Below, piece by piece: positions 15,048-22,392 of a stretch of 64,000 bases of DNA. Position 1 is the stretch's first letter. Each line of letters opens with the position of its first letter. Location: contig CALGXC010000003.1 in assembly GCA_937936045.1 (NCBI GenBank), positions 1 through 64,000 on the forward strand, given 5' to 3'. Source of the stretch: an uncultured Candidatus Saccharibacteria bacterium (GTDB taxonomy: Bacteria; Patescibacteriota; Saccharimonadia; Saccharimonadales; Saccharimonadaceae). The translations under genes and the position numbers were made by a program. The notes beneath the pieces are model-generated. The model made no database searches. It worked only from the letters and a program-made list of their open reading frames with translations, and was not told where the DNA came from.

Positions 15048-15076
15048 ATTATAAGCGTTTTGTGTGTTATAATCAA
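15048..15076 (-). promoter_or_regulatory. Promoter of lepB, overlapping the divergent LCP promoter
   Basis: On the minus strand TTGATT (15076-15071), 17 bases, TATAAT (15053-15048), then 7 bases to ATG 15040. Its -35 shares bases with the -10 of the plus-strand LCP promoter at 15068-15073. Confidence 0.75.
15068..15073 (+). promoter_or_regulatory. -10 element of the LCP gene (leaderless)
   Basis: A perfect TATAAT ends 8 bases before ATG 15082, with no Shine-Dalgarno. Confidence 0.65.
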
Positions 15077-15081
15077 TAGAT

Positions 15082-16725
15082 ATGAAACCACGCAAACAGT
15101 CGATGGACGGATTTGTCGCCAAGCGACCACAGCGAACTTCGTTGGGGGAAATTACTAGCAAAAAAACGACTACGCTCGGGCATCCTCGTAGTAACGAAGA
15201 TAGTCCGCAGGTGTCGAATAATGCGACAAGAAATATTCAGCAACCAACTTCTGCTAATAAATTAAAGCAGAATATTAGCGAATCGTTGGCGGCGATTGAT
15301 GAAAACACCAAGCCTTCCCATCGGCAGGAGCGCAAACAGAAGCGTAAGAAAAAGTTAATTACCAGGATTATTCTTGCAGTTATCGGAATTATTATTGCAA
15401 TTGTGGCGGGCTGGCTGCTATTAAAATTATGGCAGACGATGAACTCGGTGTTCCATAACGGCGGAATCTTAGGACTATTTTCGCAGCAGAAGCTGAAAGA
15501 GGATGCTTATGGTCGAAGCAATGTGCTGATTTTAGGTACAACAGATGACGATCCGGACCATCCAGGTGCGACATTGACTGACTCGATGATGATTCTTAGC
15601 GTCAATCAGACAAAGAAAGACGCGTATATGTTTAGTATTCCGCGTGACTTGTACGTAAAATTTGGCATGGCATGTAATTCTGGCTACGCTGGTAAAATCA
15701 ATGAATATTTTGGCTGCGTGAATAACGGCGATAGCACACAGGCGGAAGCCGAACGAATGGATAAAACGAAGAAATTCATCGGCGATATATTCGGTATGGA
15801 TATTCAGTATGTGGCGCATATTAATACTGCGGTGATTCGTGATGCTGTCAATGCGGTCGGCGGAGTTACTGTTGACGTACAGAGTCGTGATCCGCGGGGA
15901 ATCCTTGATCCAAGCATGGACTGGATGTGTCGAGCGAAGGAATTGAACTATCAGCAACGTCGCGAACGATGTCCAACGGGTCACTATATGCAATTAACTA
16001 ACGGCAAGCATGAAATGGACGGCGAAAAGGCGATGTGGTTCTCTCGAGCGCGTGGTTTGGTGGCGCCAACTTACGGATTGGAACAATCCAACTTTGACCG
16101 AGAGAAAAACCAGCAATTGGTGCTTATGGCGCTGAAAAACAAGGCTACTTCCACGGGAACACTGACTGACTTTGGTAAGGTGACGTCTCTGATGGATGCC
16201 ATGGGTAAAAACTTGCGCACAAACATTGACACAAAAGAAATCCGCACAATTATGAACCTTGGCTCGGAGATAAAAGAATCTGATATTCACAGATTGAGTT
16301 TTGTAGAGGAAAACAACGTACTTATGACTACTGGCACGGCGGGTGGCGCAAGCATAGTTCAGCCAGCTGCGGGATTGTATGATTATGACGACATTCGCGC
16401 GTATATAAAGTCTGAGATTTACGCAACGCCGTTATCTAAGGAAAAAGCCACAGTTGCTGTCTTGAATGGTTCTGGTGTGGCTGGCGCAGCGCAGAAAGAA
16501 GCGGACAAATTGACAGAATTAGGAATGAAAGTTGTTCATGTCGGCAATGTTCCAGGTAATGAAAAAATAGGAAAGACTCAAGTTTATCAATTGCCAGCTG
16601 GTAAAGAAAAAACTGCCACAAAAGATAAATTTAAGGAGTTGTACGGCTCGGTTTCATCAGATTCCTCGAAGTATAATTTGAATGTTGATGCGCAATTTAT
16701 CGTTGTTGTGGGAACTGGCTCATAA
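15082..16725 (+). CDS. LytR-CpsA-Psr (LCP) family protein with LytR C-terminal domain
   Basis: A 547-residue type II membrane protein: a long, positively charged cytoplasmic N-terminus (1-92), one membrane segment (93-115), an extracellular LCP domain (about 145-340) and a LytR_C domain (about 446-540, beginning ATVAVLNGSGVAGAAQKEADKL). LCP signature blocks are SNVLILGTTDDD, TLTDSMMILSVNQTKKDAYMF, SIPRDLYV and AVNAVGGVTVDV. LCP proteins transfer lipid-linked glycopolymers onto peptidoglycan. Here this implies that wall polymers are attached, in line with the wall-binding surface proteins in the window. It is divergent from lepB. Confidence 0.93.
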   Translation: MKPRKQSMDGFVAKRPQRTSLGEITSKKTTTLGHPRSNEDSPQVSNNATRNIQQPTSANKLKQNISESLAAIDENTKPSHRQERKQKRKKKLITRIILAVIGIIIAIVAGWLLLKLWQTMNSVFHNGGILGLFSQQKLKEDAYGRSNVLILGTTDDDPDHPGATLTDSMMILSVNQTKKDAYMFSIPRDLYVKFGMACNSGYAGKINEYFGCVNNGDSTQAEAERMDKTKKFIGDIFGMDIQYVAHINTAVIRDAVNAVGGVTVDVQSRDPRGILDPSMDWMCRAKELNYQQRRERCPTGHYMQLTNGKHEMDGEKAMWFSRARGLVAPTYGLEQSNFDREKNQQLVLMALKNKATSTGTLTDFGKVTSLMDAMGKNLRTNIDTKEIRTIMNLGSEIKESDIHRLSFVEENNVLMTTGTAGGASIVQPAAGLYDYDDIRAYIKSEIYATPLSKEKATVAVLNGSGVAGAAQKEADKLTELGMKVVHVGNVPGNEKIGKTQVYQLPAGKEKTATKDKFKELYGSVSSDSSKYNLNVDAQFIVVVGTGS

Positions 16726-16730
16726 TTTGG

Positions 16731-16736
16731 TATAAT
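16731..16736 (+). promoter_or_regulatory. -10 element upstream of the 16747 membrane gene
   Basis: TATAAT ends ten bases before ATG 16747; no -35 and no Shine-Dalgarno are evident. Confidence 0.5.
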
Positions 16737-16746
16737 AGGGTAAGTT

Positions 16747-17511
16747 ATGGAGTTACTGAAAACTGTTAAGCGAAGAACGTTTTGGAGCGAATTAGTTTAC
16801 TATGTCTTAAATATTGGCTTGGCGGCTGCATTGCTTGTTATTGCTCAAGCGTTTCAGACCCCATTTCCAGCGTTAGCGCTTGTTGTGCTGAGCAAATGGC
16901 GCATAATTGCCGTTCGTCCGCGTTTTTGGTGGGCAAACATCCAGGCTAACTTGGTTGACTTAACGGTCGGAATTGGTGTTGTCGGCCTGATGTATCTACC
17001 TACGTCAGTGTTTTATTTCCGCGTAGCCTTGGCGGTATTATATGCAATTTGGCTAGTTGTGATTAAGCCGATGTCTAAGCGCTGGCAGGTCGCCATGCAG
17101 TCGTTGATCGCTATTTTTGTCGGCGTAACTGCTCTGATGGTGGTGTCATACGAGTGGCCAGTTTCTGTGGTTGTTATTCTGATGTTCTTGATTGGCTATA
17201 GTTCTGCGCGCCATTTCCTACACAGCTATGACGAAGAACAAACGGTTTTACTTTCGGCAATATGGGGACTTGTCTTTGCTGAGGTGGGTTGGCTGTCGTA
17301 TTATTGGACTTATAGCTACGGAAAATCATTATTTGGCGGCGTTTCACAGGTTACAATAATCTTATTGCTATTCTCGCTTGTCGCCAGTAAGGCTTACCAA
17401 TCTTATAACAAACATAAAGCTATTCGATTTTCAGACATATCCGCTCCAGTGATTCTTACAATCGGAATTATCTTGGTGATGTTAGTGTTCTTAAACTCTG
17501 TAGTGATTTAA
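16747..17511 (+). CDS. Multi-pass membrane protein of unknown function
   Basis: A 254-residue, very hydrophobic protein with about eight membrane segments (for example YYVLNIGLAAALLVIAQ and VTIILLLFSLVAS). Short loops carry basic residues (KPMSKRWQ), and a conserved-looking motif HSYDEEQTVLLSAIWGLVFAEVGW lies in the middle. I do not recognise a family. It directly follows the LCP gene with its own -10, and its stop codon overlaps the stop of prmC on the other strand. Confidence 0.7.
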   Translation: MELLKTVKRRTFWSELVYYVLNIGLAAALLVIAQAFQTPFPALALVVLSKWRIIAVRPRFWWANIQANLVDLTVGIGVVGLMYLPTSVFYFRVALAVLYAIWLVVIKPMSKRWQVAMQSLIAIFVGVTALMVVSYEWPVSVVVILMFLIGYSSARHFLHSYDEEQTVLLSAIWGLVFAEVGWLSYYWTYSYGKSLFGGVSQVTIILLLFSLVASKAYQSYNKHKAIRFSDISAPVILTIGIILVMLVFLNSVVI

Positions 17512-18332
17512 TCTTTAGCACTAGTAAGCCGCAGGACCAGGATGTAATTGAGAACTCTCTCTTTTACAAAACCATTTTTCATAGCTTCGTTAATTATTCT
17601 ATTGTGTTGCTGGGGGTCCGCCTCGATAAATAACAAACCTTCTGGAGTGAGACATCGTGGTGCTTGTGAGATCAATTGCAATATCAATTTCAATCCTTTG
17701 TCTTCGGCGAAAAGCGCAATATCTGGTTCGTATTGGAGTTCTGGAGATACGTCCCAATTCTTATCGACGTAAGGCAAATTGGCAAAAATGTAGTCGACTG
17801 GTTTGAGCTGGCCATTAAGTAATGATTGCTGTTGAATATGGACGTCCACATTTAAGGCATTCGCATTTTTTTCTGCAATGTTTAAGGCTGGTTTGCTAAT
17901 ATCGGATAAAATTACCGACAAGTTGCTCCTCTCTAATTTGGCAGTAATTCCCAGACAGCCAGATCCTGTGCCAACGTCAATTAAAACTTTTTCGGCAATT
18001 TCACTGGCGGTCAGTTCTAAGAACAATGAAATTAGATCTTCAGATTCAGGGCGGGGAATTAAAACAGAGGGAGATACGGTGAATCTACGCCCGTAAAATT
18101 CTTTATAGCCCAGAATGTAGGCGATTGGCACGCGGTCTAATCTCAGATCTAGTCTGGCATTTGCGATGTCAAATCTCCTGGGGTCAATTTCTTCGTCCAG
18201 GTGAGCGTGTAGGTAAGTGCGGTTTTTTCGTAAAGTGTTGGCTAATATCAATTCGGCGTCTAATCTGGCGGACGGGATACTTTCTGCTTTTAGAGATTTT
18301 GTGGCAATTTTTAGCCAGTCAGAGATAATCAT
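17508..18332 (-). CDS. prmC: Release factor glutamine methyltransferase PrmC/HemK
   Basis: A 274-residue SAM-dependent methyltransferase that methylates the Gln of the GGQ motif of release factors; both RF1 (19068-20138) and RF2 (50680-51771) are encoded in the window. The N-terminal helical domain has PSARLDAELILANTL, PIAYILGYKEFYGR and VLIPRPESEDL; the SAM-binding loop is LIDVGTGSGCLGI. The substrate motif reads NLPYVD instead of the canonical NPPY. A TATAAT ends seven bases before ATG 18332, so the transcript should be leaderless. Confidence 0.93.
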   Translation of the reverse strand: MIISDWLKIATKSLKAESIPSARLDAELILANTLRKNRTYLHAHLDEEIDPRRFDIANARLDLRLDRVPIAYILGYKEFYGRRFTVSPSVLIPRPESEDLISLFLELTASEIAEKVLIDVGTGSGCLGITAKLERSNLSVILSDISKPALNIAEKNANALNVDVHIQQQSLLNGQLKPVDYIFANLPYVDKNWDVSPELQYEPDIALFAEDKGLKLILQLISQAPRCLTPEGLLFIEADPQQHNRIINEAMKNGFVKERVLNYILVLRLTSAKD

Positions 18333-18339
18333 AGGGCTA

Positions 18340-18345
18340 ATTATA
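18340..18345 (-). promoter_or_regulatory. -10 element of prmC (leaderless)
   Basis: TATAAT on the minus strand, 7 bases before ATG 18332. Confidence 0.65.
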
Positions 18346-18409
18346 ACATATATCTATGGAATGTAAAAAGTAAAACGCTTGCAAAAACTGAGAAAAATGG
18401 TAAAAAGTA

Positions 18410-18438
18410 TTGACAAATCAAGAGAGAGAGAGTATTAT
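18410..18438 (+). promoter_or_regulatory. Consensus promoter of the 18475 gene
   Basis: TTGACA (18410-18415), 17 bases, TATTAT (18433-18438). AAAGG at 18458-18462 follows in the leader, as does a three-codon ORF (ATG 18464, stop overlapping ATG 18475). Confidence 0.8.
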
Positions 18439-18474
18439 AGGCTTCATACCATTAGCGAAAGGAATGAACATATA

Positions 18475-19071
18475 ATGGAATTGCCAAATAATACTCATAA
18501 CAGCGAAGCTGCAAAGCAAATGGGGTTTGCAGAAGGATTTAATCCTGAACTGACTACTGAAGAAAAAATACGGGCGGCAGCAGAATTTGAGGGTCTGGTT
18601 CTATCGACGTTTCTTAGATTCGCGGGAGATGCGAAAACTTATGACCATACTGTACTAGAAGATGGGATAGAGTCGAGTATTCTTTTAGAAATTCCTCAAA
18701 AAGACGGATCTAGTGTATTAGCCGAAGTGGAGTCCGCTACGCTTGATAATGGAGATGAAGAACGATCCGTACGAATTATTGAGTTGGATGGGGGAGATAA
18801 AGAGAGGCATCATTATTATATAGAAGATGATCAGGTTTTAAGGTATGATGACAATCTTGCTGAGCGCTCGCGAAAGTTAATGGGAGAGATGCGCCCCGAA
18901 GAAAATATCAGTATTGAGGGCATAAAGCGTGCGCTCGATATGTGTAGAAATGAAGTAGAGAATGATAAATTAGAGCAACAAATGGGGCTGAATCGTCAAC
19001 CAGTCGGTGTGGACGAAATAAGTAAGTTGGCAAAACTATTGGAGTCTGCTGAGCCGCGTAAGCCGTACTAA
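18475..19071 (+). CDS. Hypothetical acidic cytoplasmic protein (198 aa)
   Basis: No family is recognised. The protein is soluble and acidic; a central beta-rich part (SSILLEIPQKDGSSVLAEVESATLDNGDEERSVRIIELDGG) lies between helical ends. There is no signal peptide or membrane segment. The frame stays open further upstream, but ATG 18475 is chosen because the promoter lies inside the upstream extension. The stop-start overlap TAATG with a tiny ORF (MNI) preceded by AAAGG suggests coupled initiation. It is inserted between prmC and prfA, both on the other strand, and ends with a four-base overlap with prfA. Confidence 0.7.
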   Translation: MELPNNTHNSEAAKQMGFAEGFNPELTTEEKIRAAAEFEGLVLSTFLRFAGDAKTYDHTVLEDGIESSILLEIPQKDGSSVLAEVESATLDNGDEERSVRIIELDGGDKERHHYYIEDDQVLRYDDNLAERSRKLMGEMRPEENISIEGIKRALDMCRNEVENDKLEQQMGLNRQPVGVDEISKLAKLLESAEPRKPY

Positions 19072-20138
19072 TTACTAGCATTCTGAGCTTTCAGCTCACG
19101 CTCATATCTCTGTAGATTTTCAATCAAATCGTCGATATCCCCGTTCATTGCAGCGGGGATATTGCTGCGGCTGTAGTGAATGCGGTGGTCGGTGATTCGG
19201 TCTTGCGGGAAGTTGTACGTTCGGATTTTTTCCGAGCGGTCGCCAGTTCCAACCAACGAGCGTCGCTCGGCGCTTAATTTGGCGTTTTCCTCGTCAATTT
19301 TCATCTGTAACAATCGCGAACGAAGCACGCTCATAGCTTTCTCGCGGTTTTTAATTTGCGATTTTTCGTCTTGGTTTGTAACTATCATTCCAGTCGGCAA
19401 GTGGGTGATTCGCACTGCTGAATCTGTCGTGTTCACACTTTGACCGCCGTGTCCACTGGAGCGATAAATGTCAACTCGCAAATCGTTCGGGTTTATCTCA
19501 ATGTCAGCCTCTTCTGCTTCTGGCAAAACTGCCACCGTTACAGTTGAAGTGTGGACGCGACCTTGGCTTTCAGTTACTGGAACTCGTTGAACTCGGTGTA
19601 CGCCACCTTCGAACTTCAATTTAGAGTATGGCGCATCACCCTTGATCATGAAAATAACTTCTTTATAGCCGCCAGAATCGTTGGCTGATTCGCTAATTAG
19701 TTCTACTTTATAGCCGTTAGATTCGCACCAACGTAAATACATGCGGTATAGTTCCGCCGCAAACAATGACGCTTCATCACCGCCAGCGCCAGCGCGGATT
19801 TCCATTATGATATTCTTTTCATCATTAGGATCTTTGGGCGTGAGTAGGATGAATAATTCTTCTTCTAATTCGGTCAATCGAGCTTCAGTTTCGGTAATTT
19901 CAAGTTTCGCCAGAGCGGCCAATTCACCGCCTTCGTTAGCTAATTTTTTGGCCTCTACTAAGTTTTTTTCTAGGTTTTCTCGCTCTTCACCTTTGGAAAT
20001 AAGCGTCTCTAATTCTGAAAATCGTTTATTTTTTACCGTAAAATCTGGTGAGCTGTAAGCGTCAGGTTGCGCTAAAAAATTGCTCAAATCAGCTCGTTCA
20101 TTTTTCAGAGAATCCATATCTAAAGAAATCTTCGCCAT
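19068..20138 (-). CDS. prfA: Peptide chain release factor 1
   Basis: A 356-residue release factor reading UAA and UAG. The GGQ loop is in SSGHGGQSVNTTDSAVRITH, and domain 2 starts IIMEIRAGAGGDEASLFAAELYRMY. It lacks the SPF tripeptide of RF2, which is present in the gene at 50680. RF1 and RF2 differ mainly in this recognition region. A TATAAT nine bases before ATG 20138 indicates a leaderless mRNA. Its modifying enzyme prmC lies just downstream on the same strand beyond an inserted plus-strand gene. Confidence 0.95.
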   Translation of the reverse strand: MAKISLDMDSLKNERADLSNFLAQPDAYSSPDFTVKNKRFSELETLISKGEERENLEKNLVEAKKLANEGGELAALAKLEITETEARLTELEEELFILLTPKDPNDEKNIIMEIRAGAGGDEASLFAAELYRMYLRWCESNGYKVELISESANDSGGYKEVIFMIKGDAPYSKLKFEGGVHRVQRVPVTESQGRVHTSTVTVAVLPEAEEADIEINPNDLRVDIYRSSGHGGQSVNTTDSAVRITHLPTGMIVTNQDEKSQIKNREKAMSVLRSRLLQMKIDEENAKLSAERRSLVGTGDRSEKIRTYNFPQDRITDHRIHYSRSNIPAAMNGDIDDLIENLQRYERELKAQNASN

Positions 20139-20147
20139 ATCTATAAA

Positions 20148-20153
20148 ATTATA
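20148..20153 (-). promoter_or_regulatory. -10 element of prfA (near-leaderless)
   Basis: TATAAT on the minus strand, nine bases before ATG 20138. Confidence 0.6.
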
Positions 20154-20160
20154 TCATACA

Positions 20161-20189
20161 TTGACAAATGTCTTTAAGTATTGTATTAT
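20161..20189 (+). promoter_or_regulatory. Consensus promoter of the 20199 gene
   Basis: TTGACA (20161-20166), 17 bases, TATTAT (20184-20189), nine bases to ATG 20199. It is back to back with the prfA promoter. Confidence 0.75.
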
Positions 20190-20198
20190 ATAGACATA

Positions 20199-20558
20199 AT
20201 GAGAGAATGCAAGATTGATTCGCGTGATTTGGCTTACAAAAATACTGATAAGTTGGCGCTTTGCGATGTTGGAAAGTCGCCTGAACTGGTGCAATGTATT
20301 GAAGATCTTCCAGAGGATATACTAGCAAACGATCCGAGAGTTGATTTGATTGTGAAGAGTTTGTTTGATATTGATACTCATCCAATAGAGAAGCCAGTTT
20401 CATTATACGATTTGAATGAATTAATTAAAGGTAATATTGCCGGTGAAACGAAAATATCTATATATGAGGGTGAGTGGCCTGACATGAGAGCGATTCCGGA
20501 ATCTGATATTCCGTTGCCGGTTGAACTATTTGTGGCTGCACCGATGATTAAAGATTAG
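20199..20558 (+). CDS. Hypothetical protein, N-terminal part of an amber-interrupted frame
   Basis: A 119-residue product, MRECKIDSRDLAYKN onwards, acidic and without a recognised domain by itself. It ends at TAG 20556-20558, but the same frame continues without another stop to 20798. With read-through the protein would be 199 residues plus the amber position, and the second half ends in a ParB-like core. Either the gene is broken by a nonsense mutation, or two products are made from GTG 20571, or the stop is suppressed. The transcript should be leaderless. Confidence 0.65.
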   Translation: MRECKIDSRDLAYKNTDKLALCDVGKSPELVQCIEDLPEDILANDPRVDLIVKSLFDIDTHPIEKPVSLYDLNELIKGNIAGETKISIYEGEWPDMRAIPESDIPLPVELFVAAPMIKD

Positions 20559-20570
20559 CAAGAAGGGCGA

Positions 20571-20798
20571 GTGTCGGAATCGAAAGGCGGAAAAAGTAGC
20601 CGCGATATTATTAGACAATACGCAGAAATGGATCCGAAGACTAGCCCTTCAATACGCAAAGTAGATATTGTCGTGGATTCTGATGGCGGAGTATTTTTGG
20701 CTCTACAAGGTGACGGCGCTCACCGCTTATGTGCTGCAAAGATGCGGGGAGACCGTGAAATATTATGTCGCGGGATAAGCGTTGTCAGATTGAACTAG
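20571..20798 (+). CDS. ParB/sulfiredoxin-like fragment, same frame as the preceding gene
   Basis: 75 residues from GTG 20571. The segment DGAHRLCAAKMRGDREILCRG resembles the DGxHRxxAAxxxG core of ParB-like nuclease/sulfiredoxin domains, which are normally about 100 residues and preceded by sequence such as that in the upstream frame. The AAGGG at 20563-20567 is only 3 bases from GTG, a poor spacing for independent translation. I favour it being the C-terminal half of one gene that starts at 20199 and is interrupted by TAG. A terminator follows. Confidence 0.5.
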   Translation: MSESKGGKSSRDIIRQYAEMDPKTSPSIRKVDIVVDSDGGVFLALQGDGAHRLCAAKMRGDREILCRGISVVRLN

Positions 20799-20806
20799 CG
20801 TAAAAT

Positions 20807-20834
20807 AAAACCGCCCAGTGATTGAGCGGGTTTT
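20807..20834. terminator. Bidirectional terminator between the 20199 locus and rpmE
   Basis: AAAACCGC and GCGGgTTTT flank a loop of about 11 bases; A and T runs on the two sides suit termination from both convergent genes. Confidence 0.65.
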
Positions 20835-20858
20835 GAATTATCGGACTAATTTGTTGGA

Positions 20859-21203
20859 TTATTTAGTCTTTTTGTCTGATTTTGGAGAATCAGTTTTAGC
20901 TGCTTTTTTAGCGTTAGCTTTCTTTGCTTTGTTGGCTAAAGCTACTTTACGAGCTTCAGCGGCTGCTTGACGAGCCTTAAAGCGATCAACACGACCTTCG
21001 GTGTCGATAATCTTTTCTTCACCAGTAAAGAATGGGTGTGAAGCTGATGAAATGTGAACCTTAACTAATGGATATTCGTTGCCGTCTTCCCATTTGATGG
21101 TTTCGGTTGTTTGCGCTGTTGACTGAGTCAAGAACGCGAAGCCCGCTTGTTCGTCGCTAAATACGACAGGGCGATAGTTCTGTGGGTGAATACTGCTTTT
21201 CAT
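20859..21203 (-). CDS. rpmE: 50S ribosomal protein bL31 with extended basic tail
   Basis: A 114-residue protein. The core (MKSSIHPQNYRPVVFSD, HPFFTGEEKIIDTEGRVDRFK) is bL31 of the zinc-free type, since no cysteines are present. The family is usually 70-90 residues; the extra C-terminal 35 residues are an Ala/Lys-rich tail (KKANAKKAAKTDSPKSDKKTK) of the kind that often contacts rRNA. On the minus strand the promoter is TTGACA, 17 bases, TACAAT, then nine bases to the ATG, so the leader is minimal. Confidence 0.93.
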   Translation of the reverse strand: MKSSIHPQNYRPVVFSDEQAGFAFLTQSTAQTTETIKWEDGNEYPLVKVHISSASHPFFTGEEKIIDTEGRVDRFKARQAAAEARKVALANKAKKANAKKAAKTDSPKSDKKTK

Positions 21204-21212
21204 AACTGTTCA

Positions 21213-21241
21213 ATTGTACATGATTTATCAGAAGATGTCAA
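21213..21241 (-). promoter_or_regulatory. Promoter of rpmE
   Basis: Minus strand TTGACA (21241-21236), 17 bases, TACAAT (21218-21213), nine bases to ATG 21203. Confidence 0.8.
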
Positions 21242-21259
21242 AAGTCTGCAATCTTAACT

Positions 21260-21288
21260 TTGCTATTTTGACAAAATTATTATATAAA
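21260..21288 (+). promoter_or_regulatory. Probable promoter of the 21297 gene
   Basis: TTGCTA (21260-21265), 17 bases, TATAAA (21283-21288), eight bases to ATG 21297. Confidence 0.55.
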
Positions 21289-21296
21289 ATAAAAGT

Positions 21297-22283
21297 ATGA
21301 TTGAGTTGCCAGTTAGTCCTGATGCTTTGAGTGAGTTAAGTCCAGTGGCGCCGCCAAAGTTATTATCGCAGGCTCAAGACGCTAGCCGAAATAATCTTAT
21401 GGTCTATGTAAAAGCGGATAATTATCTGGGCACGGAAACGAGCGACCCTCCATTTATGGAAAGTCGATGTGAAACGACTGAATACGAAGAGATAAATGAT
21501 TTTGTGCAATTTATAGAGATGACAAAGCATTATTTACCTGATTACATGGAGTATTGCGCTAAAGAATTAATAGATGAATTGGCGTTTTTGGGCATGCCGG
21601 AACTAAATTTCGCAGCAAACGCGTTAGCGAAAAGGCTGAGATATCATTTGGAGGTTGATAATAAGCCGGTCTATATTGACGTAGGAAATTCGCTAAGTCA
21701 GTGTCGTGTTAAAAACGAGATGAAAAGTAGTCAGTATATTTTAAGTCTGGTCTTATCTAAATTTCCAGACGATGAATTCGAAGAATACAAAGGTAGATTG
21801 AAAGTGTATGGCGGCAGGGGTGAGATTGGTAAGAGTTCTAAGATTTTATTTCTCGATGATTGGATTATTAGCGGTGATCAAGTAAAGAAGCGAATTGCAG
21901 GATTTGGAGTAGATAATGATCCTGAGAGTCATGAGGCAAGTGTTTTGGTTATGGCAGCTAGTAGTAACTACATTGATAATGGTATAGGTGCGGACTCTCT
22001 GTGGGGGGAGGCGACATATCCTGTAGAGGCTTACTACAGACTCAAAAATGACCATAATGATTGGGGTGTGAGTAGAGTAACAGGTATACATTCTTCGACT
22101 GATAGCGCATTTGGCTGTGAGGTTGATGATATAGCTTATCGTGCTATCGATGGGGGGATTCTCAAGGGGGAGAGAATTGATAGGTTAACTTTACCTGCGT
22201 TGGTAAATATAGTACGACCATATCGAAATGGTGAAGATTTTGATGGTTTATCGCGATTTAGACAATTGCTAAAAAGAGAGTGA
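21297..22283 (+). CDS. Hypothetical protein with phosphoribosyltransferase-like motif
   Basis: A 328-residue cytoplasmic protein. Residues about 183-195 read ILFLDDWIISGDQV, which resembles the PRPP-binding loop of type I phosphoribosyltransferases (four hydrophobics, DD, then a turn with S/T-G). It is followed by HEASVLVMAASSNYIDNG, like the strand after that loop. The rest is not recognisable, and the N-terminal 100 residues look helical. If the fold is right it may act in nucleotide salvage or a related PRPP reaction, but the usual Thr-Gly-x-Thr ending of the loop is not conserved, so the enzyme may bind something else. It lies between rpmE and rpsB with its own promoter. Confidence 0.6.
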   Translation: MIELPVSPDALSELSPVAPPKLLSQAQDASRNNLMVYVKADNYLGTETSDPPFMESRCETTEYEEINDFVQFIEMTKHYLPDYMEYCAKELIDELAFLGMPELNFAANALAKRLRYHLEVDNKPVYIDVGNSLSQCRVKNEMKSSQYILSLVLSKFPDDEFEEYKGRLKVYGGRGEIGKSSKILFLDDWIISGDQVKKRIAGFGVDNDPESHEASVLVMAASSNYIDNGIGADSLWGEATYPVEAYYRLKNDHNDWGVSRVTGIHSSTDSAFGCEVDDIAYRAIDGGILKGERIDRLTLPALVNIVRPYRNGEDFDGLSRFRQLLKRE

Positions 22284-22286
22284 TAT

Positions 22287-22315
22287 TTGCAGATTTATTG
22301 ATTATTTGATATAAT
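22287..22315 (+). promoter_or_regulatory. Promoter of rpsB-tsf
   Basis: TTGCAG (22287-22292), 17 bases, TATAAT (22310-22315). Confidence 0.75.
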
Positions 22316-22321
22316 TGCCAG

Positions 22322-22392
22322 GTAACTAATTTTAATGACACAATCCGTTTCACACTCCAAATCGTGGGCGGATGAGGCAAAAGGAGAAGAGA
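22322..22392 (+). promoter_or_regulatory. Structured rpsB leader
   Basis: A 70-base leader, long for this genome, in which ATCCG pairs with CGGAT and the inner CAC with GTG, ending before the AAAGGAG ribosome-binding site. S2 operons in several phyla have autoregulatory leaders; a similar role is inferred from position and structure only. Confidence 0.4.

Noticed and set aside
21268..21273. TTGACA at 21268 as -35 for the 21297 gene
   Set aside because: Only 9 bases separate it from the available TATAAA; TTGCTA at 21260 gives the correct 17-base spacing.
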